Assembly: GCA_013365365.1 (NCBI GenBank)
Contig: JABVXU010000044.1
Location: 186,001-250,000, forward strand
Length of the DNA stretch: 64,000 nt
Origin: Cruorifilaria tuberocauda
Taxonomy: Eukaryota > Nematoda > Chromadorea > Rhabditida > Onchocercidae
Direction of reading: 5' to 3'
This document shows positions 1 to 15,400 of this stretch, piece by piece. Both the position numbers and the translations under genes were made by a program. Within the stretch, counting starts at the first letter, position 1. Every line of letters starts with the position of its first letter. The notes beneath the pieces were generated by a model. The model was given only the letters and a program-made list of their open reading frames with translations, did not search any database and was not told the origin of the DNA.

Positions 1-14
1 TGTGTGGTTTTCAG

Positions 15-3000
15 TTTCGTTAGTTGAGCAGCAAGCAGCACATATCGAACATCATACAACACTAACTGTAGGCAAAATGCATGGGCATTTAAATCAAGAT
101 ATTTGGTCACAACCTGCCAAATTCGAATCATTCATTGCATTGCATGAAGTAGGTTCTTAAAGTTTTATTCGCAATATTTAGATGCTATTATTACTGAAAT
201 TGAAATTTTAAAGCTACGGGAATTTTAAGTCTTTGAAAATAAATGATACTGATTCGAAATATTCTCTTTATTGTTATGGAAAACGTTTTAGTATTCCAAT
301 ATTTTTTATAGGTTATAGTATTAACCGCTCAAATTTTCTTGGACTTGATTGATCATAGTTTTTTCAATCTGTCGGATGCTGCTGTTATCATCTTCGACGA
401 GTGTCATCATGTATTAGGTAGCAAACATCCGTATAGATTAATCATGCATCGATATGGACAACTTGCTGAAGGTGCTTATTTCGCTTTAAGAATTTCAAAG
501 CACTGCTTCTAATTTTCTTATAAATGTTCTTGAATTAAAGAAAATAATAGCTTACTTTCTTTTTTAAATATATGGAATAAGTGAAAAGTAAATTTTCGAT
601 CTTTATTTTCATGACGAGCATAAAAGAAGCTCTTTTTTAACTTATAGGCGTATCAATAATAATACCAAAACACAATAAAGGATATATTTGCTTAGATGTG
701 CTAAATTTCAGTAGATCGACCTCGAATTCTCGGGCTCACAGCATCTCTGATCAATAGCAAGATACCACCGAATAGATTAGAACAACTTTTGGAAAAATTG
801 GAAAGGATCATGCATAGTTCTATTGAAACAGCAAGTGATCTAGTCGCTGTAAGTTCCATCTTTTTTTCAGTAAACTAAATGTTTTTCAAATATTGAAATC
901 CCAAAATAGGCATATTTAGGTAGATTTTATTTATTATACAATAATTTTTGAACTGATATTTCAGAAATGAAGAATGGTAAAGCATTTTGTTTCATACAAA
1001 ATCACAAAAGGATGTTGTGTGAAATATGCTTTTTAATATTTCCGGTCCTTTTGGTCGTTATTTCAAGGAATTTTCAAGTCCTTTTTTATTTTCATTATTC
1101 TCTTCAAAAATTTTCTTGTACTAAAATATAAATTGCTGCACATTAAAAGTTAGAGTAGCTCGAAACTTCTCAAATCGTAGTTTCCTGTCGGGCTGTCATT
1201 CATTTATACAAAACTCTTGAAAATATTATAATCAAATCACATAATAAAAGTTCATTTAGATTTCCAAATATGGGGCCAAACCGAAAGAATATGTCATAAT
1301 GTGTCACGATTTTTTTTGTTGTACATGCGAAATTAGCAAGAAAGTTATCACTACTTTGGTAAATTTTCCGATTTTCTTTTATCCATTTCCATTGCTAAAC
1401 CATATCATAATTCTACTTCAACTTCAAATGACTTACTTGTAACGATGATTTTTCTCAAAATTCTATGTTGGGTTCGTCGTAATTGATCTGTATGTAATCA
1501 GATCATTTGCTTTCGAATGGTAAAAGATTACTTGTTACCTGAATTTTATCTTGAAATATTGAATCATTTACTTGAAAGTCACTTGAATTATAAAATAATC
1601 TTTGTTGGAAAATATAACTATTTTAAAATTTCTAATAATTTGGTGTTTTTTAGGAAGATTTGCGCTTATTTTGTTTAAAGTGCACTGAATTCCATCCAGA
1701 ATTTGATGTTGATCCAAGGAAACCTGTTCTTGAAGCAGTTAGTCGAACAAAATCTGTTTTGGAACATTTGGGGCCATGGTGTGCGTGGAAAGTTTGCCAG
1801 GTAAGTTTATCAAAGGAATTATATATGTTATAGCTACATGAAAATCTCCAGCATTTCATTTCATTACTATTCCAGTAAAAGATTCGTTTAGGGTTTCATT
1901 TAACTGAGCAAGTTCAAATGGCGTCAGTGAAGTTAAGTTACTTTTCACTTGTCCATATAAAATAATGTTTCAATCACAATTTTCATAAGATGAGCAAATG
2001 TGATTTTGCAGCTATTTCAACGACAACTGAAGAAACATTCAGGACAAGGTTTTTTACCTGAAAAGCAAGTCGTATTCTTGCAAATGGCATATACAACAAT
2101 GCGTTTCACTAAACGTTTGCTGGATGATAAAGTGGCTAACATACGATGCTTTAATGACATGAAACCAATACTGCCAGATCGCTTAACAAGATTGTTTGAA
2201 ATTTTGAACTTCTTCAGCCCTTCGAATATGGAAAAAGTGGATCCAGACTTCACATTTTGCGGTATTATCTTTGTGGAGCAACGTTATGTCGCATACGTAT
2301 TAAATGTAAAGTTTTTGTATGTTATTTTTCACTATACATTGTGATTATTTTTCGCATTACATTATAGTTTTATGTTTCAGCTTTGGTCTACTGTTATCGG
2401 TTCATTTTCAGACCTTGATAAGAGCAATATCACGATGGGACAGTGATAAATTTGGATTTTTGGTTTCGGATTTCGTTATTGGCTATAACAGTGCTTACAT
2501 TGGCGCAGAAGAAACAATAACACTGCATAAGAGACAAGAATTGGTGGACCATTCTTTTTATTTGTTTTGTAGTTTCTGTAGAAATTAAGTCATTGATAAA
2601 TTAATTCCTAATATAGTGAAATGAAGCGTTCCCAATTCTATTCTATTTATATTTATGCAATTAAAAATTCTTTCAGTCTACAAAATTTAGGATAAACTAA
2701 ACACATGCTTAAATCATTTCTTTCGATAATTTACTTGTAGTATTGTTCAAATAATTACTATTCTAATCTTTGAAGTCCAAATATTAAGCTTTATTTCTTG
2801 GTAGACTATATTTAAAACTTCTATAAAGAATAAAGTCCAGGTTTTGCGCAAATTTCGTCAGCGTCATTTGAATTTGTTAGTTGCAACAAGCGTTCTGGAA
2901 GAGGGCGTAGATGTGAAACAGTGTAATGTGGTTATTCGTTTTGATCGGCCTACTGATTACCGTGCTTATGTGCAGGTAGTTATTTCATTCTTTTTATTTA

Positions 3001-3481
3001 TGATACAAGCCAATTTTATAGACGGAGATTGTATGATATAGGTATTCATGTTAATCTACTGGATTGATTTAAATTATGTCATTATTCATTTTTTTAAATT
3101 ATTTCCCAGATTAAATGGGAGTACCCAGTTTTTGATCCTTAAATACTTTTTAAAAAATAGATTTTCAAGCAAGTGGAAATATATTGCCAGGTTTAGAATA
3201 TCAGAATTTCATTTTGCGGAAGAAACTTATATGCTTAATTTTAGAAAAAAGAAATTGCTTCAATTGAGATTACTATTCTCTTCTTTTTCAAATCAATTCA
3301 GGAAAAGTAGAAAATCTTTGTTTAATTATTTAAAAGTATCTTGAATTTTTTTCATTTAAATTGTCTCTTCTAGTCAAAAGGAAGAGCACGAAAGAATGGT
3401 GCAAGTTATTTCCTACTAGTCGAAGAAAAAGATCGTGTGCAGTGTTCCTGTGATTTGAAGGATTTTTTGCAAATCGAAAGA
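15..3481 (+). other. dcr-1: Dicer helicase region (exons 1-8 in window)
   Basis: Exons 15-148, 312-471, 712-848, 1654-1800, 2012-2305, 2412-2543, 2841-2975 and 3374-3481. Visible motifs are [10 protein letters not shown] (motif Ia region), [16 protein letters not shown] (motif II, near 390-410), LGLTAS (motif III), [14 protein letters not shown] (motif V) and YVQSKGRAR (motif VI, split by the intron 2976-3373). An apparent extension of exon 6 upstream to about 2391 is open, but the homologous join is YVLN followed by TLIRAI, so I place the acceptor at 2410-2411. The intron 849-1653 is the longest here and shows nothing recognisable. Confidence 0.93.
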
Positions 3482-6400
3482 GTATGTATTATTTCAGTGT
3501 ATCGATTTTATATCTCAAAACAATGGAGTCAAAAATTTGTTCTGTAATTCTTAATTAATTATTTATAAATATTTTATTTAAAAAGTATTCTATAATTCTT
3601 GTTTCATTGATTTTGTTTTAAAAAAATTGTTAATTTTTTTAAGATGCTACTGAAACGGTATCGGAATGTACATAATCCACCAGAACCAGTGATTTCACCG
3701 AGCATGGAAGCAGTAGATGATGTCATAGCACCATACATTGTTGAAAGTACTGGAGCACAAGTTACTTTAACTACTGCTATAAGCCTTGTTAACAGGTTTT
3801 TCTTTTTTTTTATAACTAATATTTTTAGATTTTTTGACATGCAGTCAAATGCTTTCTGGAAAAACAATTATATTTAGGATGAAGATATGAAATTTGATAT
3901 TGTTTTCACAGAATTAAAATGTTCATTTATTTAGAATTTAAAACATTTATAGATATTGTGCCAAACTTCCCAGCGATATATTCACCCGTTTGGTTCCACA
4001 AAATACGATAGTGCCAGAAACTGTAAATAAGTTATTTGCAATTCAGCTTGTTTTCTAATTTTAATGAAATTGTTTTCATTTATGAGTGAATGAAGTGGGA
4101 AGTTAAAGTTAAAATAGTCATCCATTAAATGTGTGTATATGCTGCATTATAGAATTTTGTCTTTCGTGAAGTTAAGATGTCAAAAATTTTTCGATGAGTA
4201 GAAATTATGATTAGAATTCTGCGATCATATGTAACACTATGTCTTATGAAAATCTTTCATAACTCTTTGTTGATACCTTGAAGTTATCAGTGAAAAAATT
4301 TAGGTAGGTGATCGGGTGATGTACCGAGCGGAATTGTTGTTACCAATCAATTCACCGATCAAAGAAACCATTAAATTAAAGATGCCATTGGAGAACAAGA
4401 AGCTTGCACAAATGGCTGTTGCTTTGGAGGTAAGTAGAGTTAGTAATAAGTTGATTTTACCTTTTTTCATTATTTTACTTTTTGCATTCTTCACTTTCTA
4501 GTCATTTTGTTACTGATTATATTTCCGTAGCCAAGTTAGTTTGTCTCATTATTTTGTTATGACAAAGGGATGGATTCGAACATCCACTTAAAATTTTTAT
4601 TATTATTGCATCGAAAAATGTCGTATTATTTCATAGTCGAGGTGATACCAGAGACTTCATGGGTCGTGCATGCTCAGACACTGCGCTCAAGATATATCAC
4701 TGTCCTTTAGTATTTTTTTTGCCCTTACATACGTGCCAAATATGTTCACTATAAAATACGCGATTGAGTGCATTAGTTTTTATTGTTTTCACTTTCATAA
4801 GAAATTTTAGGCATGTAGAAGATTGCATGAGCGAAAAGAGCTGAATGATTACTTACTTCCGGTTGGTAAAGATACTATTATGTTAACAGCTCTTGATGAA
4901 GATCCGGATGAATTCATCCCAAACATGAATTATAAAGTCGGGTCAGCTCGAAGAAGGCAATTATACGATAAGAGAGTAAGTAATTCAAATATTAATTAAA
5001 GTACCAAATTACCTCATACTTTGTATCTCAGATGCTGCTGGAGTATTATCATGTCATAACACTGCACGCATCATTATTAATTCATCTCAGATGATCATTC
5101 TTTTGCTGAATCGAAATCACTCAGAAAAAGAGATCTTGAAAATCAGCCTTTACTCCGTTTAACCATTGGTCATGTGCATTTGCCTTAATCATCATTTCAT
5201 TTTAACTTTTTAGATGGCAAAAGCACTGCATAACGCAATTCCACATGTTGGTGAAGAATGCTACATATATGTTTTGGAAATGAATCTCATCAAAGCGGTA
5301 ACTGGTGCTGCGAATCCAAAAAATCGTCGAATTATAAATCCGTCTGATACTGAATTCTGTTTTGGATTTCTCTCCAATAAAAAAATACCCAAAGTAGGAT
5401 CAGATCTTGTGTATCTTAGTAGGTTTAAAGTTATCTAATCTTTATTATTTTATGTTGAAACTTCTTATTCAAGGTTTTTCCTACCTATTTTATCCATCCC
5501 CAAATCAAGATTTGTGGTATTGAAAGTAATTGATTAGAACATATTCATTTCCAGCAAAAGGAAATTAATTTTGGGACAGCAGAATTATTTAATCTTCACT
5601 GATTCAATGTTTTAAATGATTTAATGAAAAAAGATTTAATTTTTTAGAGTGAGTTCACGTACTGAGAGTAATACTTTGTATTTAGTGTATTTAACACACC
5701 CATATTCCATTTCTCTATTATTATGACGTCAGATTTCGTTTTTTTAAGGTACCGTCGTTCCCATTATTTCTACGTCAAGGTCGTATGCAAGCCAATATTT
5801 TCCTCGTCAAATCGCGTCTTCTTGTTGATGCTCAAATGTTAGAGCTACTAAAGGCATTCCATCATTATTTGTTCGACAGTGTTCTTCGACTAGTGAAAGG
5901 AGGCCTAGTTTTTGTCCCCGACAAAGCTCCAGTCAATGTATTGATAGTTCCACTTCGACGTGGTATAATTTTTTTTATCATCAGCAGGCTTATATTTATC
6001 TTAGTATGGAAAGATTTTAGATTTTTCCGTGTTTTACAAATACTTTTTTCACGTTATTAATAAAAAAGCAATAAGGAAGCAAGAGCAAAAAAGGATTAAG
6101 TAAATTCATCAAAAGATGAAAAAGAACAAAATAGGAAAATTTGACTAGAAGAATAAGTATCGCTGAACTGGTAATTGAAGGATTGGTTCTTCTTTCTTTC
6201 ACGTGTACTTTTGTGAAAAATATTTGAATTTCAGAACGAAATGATGAGACCAATGAAGTGGATTTCAAACTGGATTACGCATATGTGCGAAATGTTGTTT
6301 CATCAATCGATGATTTGCCGCGAATTCCAACCGAAATTGAAAGACTGGCTTTCAAGTTTGATGCAGATAAGTTTCGGGATGCTGTTGTCATGCCATGGTA

Positions 6401-9400
6401 CCGGGATCGAGATCATCCATCATTTTACTATGTTGCTGAAGTAAGAGTTAAACTTCACGATCTGATTAGTTACTGATATTTAAGAAAATTACAAAATTTT
6501 TTTGTGAATTAATGCAGTTCAATTTATTTAATTTTACGTGACAAAAAACTCTCATTTGAGAAATTAATGTTCTTTCATTCAGCGAGTTTTCAGGTAATCG
6601 ATGCTAAGCCATCATCCAAATTTCCGGATGAGAAGTTTGCAACATTTAACGACTATTTTATTCAGAAATATAACATAATTATCTATGACCAACAGCAACC
6701 GCTTCTAGATGTTGATTATACTTCGAGGTATCTTTAGTTCTTAACAGTAGGATAGATGAAATTCAATATTTCATGGTTCTCAACAAAATGAAGATGGATG
6801 AAGAAAAAGCAGTAGTAGAAGCTTCGAATAAAAAACTAAATTAAAAAAATCAAGTTTGTTAATATCACATTTCTTTTTGTATAATTATATTTTTTTAAAC
6901 ATCAAGCTGCTGATGCTATCGAAATCTCACTTCAGTGAAGTAAACATCGCTTTTATAGTCGCTTGAATCTTTTAATGCCTCGACATTGGTCACGTTCAAG
7001 AAGTCGGATTATCGAAGAAAGAGGCTTAGAAACTGGTGGGATGTCGCAAGGACAAATTTTAGTACCTGAACTTGTTGATGTGCATCCCATTGCTGCTTCT
7101 TTGTGGAGTGTTATTGCAGCTCTTCCAACACTACTTTATCGGTATGCACATCTGTTTTTATCGCAGAAAAGGTTTGCAAGAAAAAGTTTGCCAATTCTTG
7201 TCGGTGTCATCAAGAGATTTTATAAGTTGTAAGAGTATTTTTTTATTCTATTTTCGTTTCAAACTAAGTGTATTGAGTTTAAAAGTTTAAAAATACTTTA
7301 GGATCAACAGTTTATTATTGGCTGACGAATTGCGTGAAGTGGTAATGCGCGAGGCGTTTTCCAATCCTAATTATAGCACTTCTGAAGACGTTCACTGGAT
7401 GCCATTGGATTATCCAACGCCCATGGATGATCTGGAGATGAGACCGGTGCAAAGAATTGGTGATTTGAAAAAGAAGCAGTACATTTTTCCTTTTTTTGTG
7501 CATTTTGATATGATCCTGAGAAGCAACATCAATAAATATGATAGAATTTCATTTCTCTGTCGATTTTCATGGTCAAAGCGCACTACTAAATATCATCTAG
7601 TATTCATCATTCATATTTAACAAAATCATCTAGTATTCATCATTCATATTTAACAGCTATTTCATCAATCAAACTATGTATTTTCATGAGATTTATATTT
7701 ATTTTTTCAGGGAGCAGAAAAATCAAGAAAACAAGGATATGGAGAAAAAAGATTGCGCTGAAATGGTAAAATTAGTTTGTTCTTGTTTTAGTTTTACCTT
7801 TTTTTTAAATTTCTTCGTGTATAGTCATCAGCCGAACTGTCCTTACTGTGTAATAATTGGTTTGATAGACGACATGAATTTCATTTCACTGTTCTATACG
7901 TTGTGAAGTACATTTTAAGGCTGTAATTATTGATGAAATAGAGCAGTTTAAAGTAATGGAGTCAAAATTATTCAAATATTTATGTGTAAAACAGGAACAA
8001 TACTTAATACATTCATATATTTTTACCCAATTTATATTTATTCATAAAGAACGAAGCAAAAATATGCTTTTTATATATGGTTTGATTTACCGTCCATTTT
8101 TAAATTTTGCAAAAGCTTTTAAAAATAAAACTGAATTTTTGCTGGTTTTATTTATATTTATAATAAAGTATCGAGTTCTTTCTCAAACTGTTGATGTTGG
8201 AAATTTTTGGAGTTTTAAATTAGAGTGTTTTCCAGGCTGATTTTGAAATTGGCGTCTGGGATCCTGAGCTTGCAAAGGGATTGGAAGGTTTGTGTTTGAA
8301 CAGAGGAAAGCGTGATGAAATTCGAGGATTCGAAGATGTTGACGTAAATAATCAAAAATTTTATTTCAAGGAAACATGGAATCCTTTTGTTTTGATTATT
8401 ACGAAGTGATATAACATTTAATCTTAGGATGATTCATTTTCCTTAAATATTTGAAATTTATGTTATTCTATATGCTAATAACACACAATTTCTTTGAATG
8501 AGACCAATTAGAGTTTATTGATCAAATTCAGTGATATTCTTCTAAATTAAGTCAGTTTTTTTTTCACGATTTTTGACATTGATTCGTTCCAAGTTTGTAA
8601 AATTTCCTTTTATAGAGCTTGAAAAATTTTTATCTGTTAAAGTAATTGACGGCAGAAGTATGAGTTCTTCTTTAGGGAGATGCCTTGGGTCTTATGATGA
8701 ATGAATCTACCCTGCGACGACATGGTGATATGTCAGATGATGACGACGCAGATGCCGTTGTGTTATTCGATTTCATAAACAGTGTTCATGAACGTCTCGG
8801 AAGTAGATTTGTTTTTGACATAAATTGAGAAATGTCTGAATCAAAATAATTTCCTAAATTAATATTCTCGGAGTGTAGTTAATTAAATTTGGAACCTTTA
8901 ATGTGGTGCAGTTCGAACAAATTAGCACATTTCTTCGTTTCTTCATGTAAAACGACTGCCTCACTAATTTTTTTATTCAAAAACTATTTCGAAAGTTGTT
9001 TGTTATAATTTATTTTAAACCGTCTGTAAATCTTGCAGAAGAAACTGGCGACATATTCGCTCCACGAGAAAACATCACATCGTCTGGGTGGGACGATTTG
9101 ATCGTAATAGAAGAATCGGCACCTAACGGAATTAATATGCCTTTGGTATACTTTTTCACTTACTAAAAAAATTCGTTCAAATGGTAGGTTACATTTGCTG
9201 TAGAAATTGATAAAAATTTTAAAGAAGTCTTAGTGGCGAAATAAGGGCTGGTAAAATCGTTTCATTGCAAAGCGTATGTTATCTGAAATTGATGCTTGAT
9301 GCTATGGCATCTTGGCGCTGAAAGGCGGATATGATAGTGTAAGAATTTTAAATGATTTTTTCTCGAGAATGGATACAGGATGCTTCAGAGTTAGAAAATT

Positions 9401-12400
9401 AATATCCGGAATAAAAAATATGGAATTTTTTTATTTTATTGAGAACTTGGAATAAAAATTATTGATGATTATTAAGATTTTATGAGGATTAAAGATGATT
9501 TGTATTTTTAAAACAACCTGAAACCTGACATCAATCTGAAAATAGGCTGTCTTTATATCATTTAAAATGTTCACTTGTTCAAAGTTTTGAATATCAGTAG
9601 TTTCATATGATATATTTTGAAAGCCGAAATTGAAACCATTTAATATCCTCTTTTTTTCACTTGCAGTCCGTAAATAGTGGAGATTCCCAAATCGATAGTC
9701 GCGGTTTAATGGCCGATTTGTCGCGGATGAGTTGGATTTTGGACATGCCCACTGCATCATTACCTGTTTCACCAGTAGATACATCAAATCAAATAGATGT
9801 TGGTATAAAAACGGAAACTGTGAAAAATGGCAACAAGCGACACCCTGTGGTTGCTAGAAAAGTTTGAAAATTACTTAGTCAATTTATAAATTTTTACATA
9901 AAGGAATTTAGGCTAGAATCGGTTCGTATGCGCCTCATTTGATTGGTTCTTGGCAATGCAGAAAATTTTTTGAATTTGGGAAAAATTTTTAACCAAAATT
10001 ATTTTTGTATGTGCTTCTGTGTTGATAAAGTATTAAAATGAAGACAGAAGTAAGAATTTTGAGTCAGATGAATGCCTCGCTTTTTTTTTCATTTCAGAAA
10101 CTTTATTTTAATTTTGCTTTATTATTTATTTAAATCTTATATAATTACTTTAAATTTTAGCCTGCACAATTATATCTCGATTCATTAGAAAGATTGGAAG
10201 ATTCAGACCAGCAATCGTCAAAGTCAAGTCGTCAAGAAGAATGTATTAATTTAATCGATTTTTGTGATGAGGTGGATGAAATTTTACCCAACGGTAATTT
10301 GTGCGGCTTGTCAAAAATAATTTCTGAAGAAACATTCATATCTAAAGTGTTAAATATGTGTCACTGATAGAAAATAAATGGAATCGTAAAGATTATACGT
10401 ATTAAAACAATAATTATTTTGCATTGATACCATGAGTGTAGCGAATAATGGATGCTATATATTTTCATGGTATGTGTTGATTAAAAAGTAAAATAGTGGA
10501 AGAAAAATGAGAAAAAGCTTATCGAAGTGCATAGAATTAAATGTTTCAAGTATTCAATCTATCAATTCTGTCATACAATTCTATGTATTTGATCATTGTG
10601 TTTTCAGAACATAATGATGCCGAACCATTTGATTTGAGCTATTTCAAAGGATGTTTGTTGGATACCGATGTTCAACTGGATGCTGTTGAAGTGCTGTCAC
10701 CAGTGAAAGCATCACCTTATCAAGACGAAAAACAGTTGGTAAATTTTAAGATTTTAATGGTTGGAAAATAAGTCTCTCTGAGTTTTTCCTTGGATTAGGA
10801 TAGTAAAGAGTACGTGGTATTTGTAGACCAATGAATATCCAACTGCATGAAATAGTTTGGAAATTGTTTTTGTTCTTCAAAAAAATTGAGACGACCAGAT
10901 ATTTTAGAATCACACAGAAATGCGATCCGTACTGTTAGTACTTTGTGCTGTTTGATTGATGACTTGCTTATTTTGTTTTTGATTTATTATGTGCAACTTT
11001 TTTTCACGTTTTTTAGGATGATATGTTAGTAAAATCATCAAGTGATTTAAAATTGTTTTTCCAAACATCATGCGAAGATAACGCTATAAATTTGGATTGT
11101 TCAACGGTAGATACGAATGCAAATAATAGAAAGGTTCTTTTGAAATATGCTTTAAATGCCGGCAAATATTCTGCAACGTCGTACTAGTCTTAATTGTAGT
11201 ATATCAAAAATTAGATGTTAAAAATATTTGCAATTTCCTTCAACTCAATGTGCAGTCCATTGGTGTTTATCTACAGAATCTCCCATAATGCTTATTAACA
11301 CGAAAATCAAATTCAGGTGTTCTTGCGATTACATCTTTGTGATAAAGTTAGTCAAAAAGTTTTATGGAGATTCGTGTTATCCAGAAAAAAGGATTTTATG
11401 CATGACAGATAGTTCTTATAGTCAGTAGTAGTTAGCTACACTATTTTTCTCATAAATGGCGAATGCTGCAGTAATAAGGCAGGAATGCTTTCTTAGGTGA
11501 AAAAAGTGGCTTTCTGCTCTCCACTTATCATATTTTTTTCATTTTATTGATTCACCAATAAAAGAACAATTTAAGCAAAGATAATACTACAGTTTAATGT
11601 TTCTTCAACTGCTGAAATTTTGTTTTAATAAGTCAGATTTTCCTCTATTGCTATTCGTTAGTGAAATCATCTGACCAACCATAGAAAAAAAAAATTAAAA
11701 ACAATCTTTTCAGCATGAAATAATTGCTCCAGCCCTCGACTGGATGACATTTTCATTCGAGGAAGATACCTTCAGTAATCATCCACATGGTGTCTCACCT
11801 TGCACCCTCTTGCAGGTATCTAGTTCAAAAATTTGCTATCCATAGTTTAATATCTAGCATCAAAATCTTTTATCAAAAAAATTTCGATTGTGTTTTATAT
11901 CAAGGTAAACTATCATTTTGGGGGCATGAAATATACAATGTACTGATTTTAATGAAGTTTTATGTGATACTTGTTCGAAACATTTTTTGGAAAGATGGAT
12001 ATGGATCTTAGGAAATTAGAGGACTAAAGGAGAAATAATTCTAGCGTTCCAGATGAGTTTTCATTTTCCGTGAAATGACTACTAAAAGTTTATTTTGCGT
12101 CATATAAATAACAATTGAATTGTTTTAATCACCACAGAGTTGATTTCTTCCTGTTTTTTCAATTAATATTAGCAAATTATATTTTTCAGGCACTAACACT
12201 GTCTAGTGCATCTGATGGCATCAACCTGGAACGTCTGGAGACTGTTGGTGATTCATTTTTGAAATATGCTGTAACTGATTACTTGTTTCACACCAATCCT
12301 GAACAGCATGAAGGAAAACTTAGCTTTGCTAGGAGTAAAGAGGTTATTTATTAATTCCATTGATTTTTATAAATCATTACTTTTTCTCAAAATGTTTCTC

Positions 12401-15400
12401 AAAATCAAAATTTGATACCGACTAAATATCTATATAAAACAGAAATTATTATCTGGTTATTTAATCTTCGTGCACACGTGTTTACTTTTTTTTTCATTTT
12501 ATTTTACTGAGAATTTAATTTATCTACAGCGCTAGATATTTAAAAATGAAGATGATTCATTGTTGCGTTTTATTTCTACAGGTATCAAATTGCAATTTAT
12601 ATCGTTTGGGAAAGAAGCATAATCTTCCTTCACTGATCATTGGTTCAAAATTTGATCCAAATGATGGTTGGTTACCCCCCTGGTGAGTTTGTATTTTTGA
12701 ACTCTTTCTCTTTTTTTTGTTTTGTTTCTTAGCTGAAAATGACCCAAAATTCTATGTTTCTGTTCCACCTGAAATCTTTTAGCTATTATCGATCCTGTGC
12801 TTGACTATTTTTTGCTTTATCAGTAAAAATCCATTTTTATGTTGAAATTAAAAAATTTAACTTTTTCCCCAATTGTCTGTTTATTCTGTTTCTTCTTATT
12901 ATAGAAATAAGTCTTCTTTTTTCAAAAGAATTCATTGAGATTCAGTTACGCGCCAACATCAGATTTCAAAGCACCGAATACATTGGATGCTGAAGAGCGT
13001 GATAAGTTCATAGAAAATGTTCTTGAAGGAAAATCAGTCGAAAGTCAAGAACCGGTGCGGCTTTATTATCACTTATTTGCTTGTAGTACCAAGATAAAGA
13101 ATTGGAAATTTCCTTTTCATAATTTCCACACTATACTTTCTTATCACATTCTAGATTTTTTTTAATTAACACATTTTATATAGTGCAAAGTCTCTTTCAT
13201 AAATCCTTTCATTAAAAAAAAGCTGCTTGACATGTTATGCTTAATGACAGCTTGAATTTTATAATGACCTAAATTTCAGGTAAAAGTACCTACAGGCTGG
13301 GATGAGTCTGATAGGAATAGTCAAGTTCGACGGATTGCTGATGGTATTGAAACTATTGAATTTCCAAAGGTTAACATTTGAAACAGTGATTAAACAACTA
13401 ATCTTTTTTTTCATCTTTGATGGTAGCTCTGCTTGTGAATAACAAACACGTTAAGTGTTGGTAGATATAGGATTCTTAAGAGATATTGGGTATCGATGTG
13501 CTTGCTGCTTTCGTAATGGATAAATTTTTTGGTGGTTATTTTAGCATTTTGATAGGCGGGTTTTTCATGTGTCTTATATATCTTCATCCAAGTATCCTGT
13601 CAATCACACTTCAGAATATGACAACAAGTTGGGATGGTGAAGAGATTACTCCATTGCCGTATAATTTGTTAACGCAACAAAGTTTGGGCGACAAATCAAT
13701 TGCTGATGCAGTGGAATCTTTAATTGGTGCTCACCTTTTGGAGCTAGGTCCTACAGCAACGTTAAAATTCATGAAATGGTTAGGATTAAACGTACTTACT
13801 GAGCCAGTGCAAATGGAACCACCGCTATTGCGATTTATCGACACAGCTGAACAGGTAATCTACATATAGGGGACTAGTATTTTGAAAAACATTATTTTAC
13901 ATCTTTTAGCTATGATAAAGTAATTTATTTTGTTTAATCGTATTCTTACATTCTAAACGATCTAATTGAGTAAAATGTTCTATAGAGGTTCTTTTTTAAT
14001 TTTCCTTTTAATGTGCAATCAATATTATTTTTTACCATTATTATTAGATTTTCAAAAACTTTTTCTTACATCATAACCAGTATTTTGAAAAAATTATTAT
14101 TATTGAAAACGTTTTTTAAAGGATTTTGTCTAAAAAATCAGGTAAAGATTGAACCGATAGAGGAATGGCGCTAGTTTAATTATTCTTTTCATCAGATTTC
14201 ATTTACTTTGTTAATCTGAAAACTTTAGCCAGATCAATCGCTGAAAAAGTTGAATGATATGTGGATACAGTTTCAATTTTCCAAACTAGAAGAATGTATC
14301 GGTTATCGTTTCCATGATCGAGCATACCTCGTGCAGGCATTTACGCACGCTTCTTATTACAAAAACAGAATAACGGGCTGCTACCAGGTACTTTTGTCGT
14401 CGGTTAAGTTGTCTCATTATAACCGTTTTAGTTACTAATACTATTTCCATATATATTAAGTGAAATAAGATCGTGCGTTTCAGGTTTCCAATTATTTAAT
14501 TTTTGTTTTAAGATGATCCTTAATCAAAGTTTCGTCCATTACAGCGGTTAGAATTTCTTGGCGATGCTGTCCTAGATTATGTTATCACAAGATTCCTCTA
14601 TCAACATTCATCTCATTACAGTCCAGGAGTTCTTACGGATCTTCGTTCTGCGCTTGTCAACAATACTATTTTTGCTTCATTAGCTGTCAAGTATAACTTC
14701 CACAAGGTATTTTATCTGCATTGTTTATCTTTGGATTTGTTAAAGAATTCCTTAATCAAATTTCATTATGTAGTGTTCAACATAGCTCCTGACAGTTCGA
14801 AGTGTTCGTCTTACATAAAAACATATTTTTGGGTATATGCCCATTAAGCATGTAACATGAAGTTTTAATATAACAGTTCTTCGTAGTTATTATTCAGCAT
14901 TTTATCGCAATGTGCCCCAGATTGCACCATATGATCGAGAAATTCGTTTGTCTTTGTATGGAAAAGAATCTTTCGAGTGCAAATTTTAACGAAGAGGTAT
15001 TTTTTTCCTCAGCAACCTAACAACAAGTTTTGCTTTTTCTCTCGTATAATCGACTATTTTAATTTGAGTGCTACTAATTAGTACATGTAATATATTCTTC
15101 AAAAAGTCATGTCATATTGATGCAAGATGGATACATCAGATTGAAAAGTTGGAAATTCAATTACATTTTTTTTAATTTGCAGATGTACATGGTGACTACC
15201 GAAGAAGAAATCGATGAGGGTGAAGAAGAAGATGTCGAAGTTCCGAAAGCAATGGGTGATATTTTCGAGTCGGTAGCTGGAGCTATCTATTTGGTAATTT
15301 AAAAAGTTAAAATTTTTACTTAGGACTTTTAACGTCATCTAATTACAATCCTGAATCCAAGAGAATTCTTGTTTATCTAAAAAAAATTATGAAATTCTAT

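Noticed and set aside
4565..4590. GTTCGAATCC-like T-arm on the minus strand in a dcr-1 intron
   Set aside because: The stem has a mismatch next to the loop and the flanks are AT-rich with no cloverleaf.
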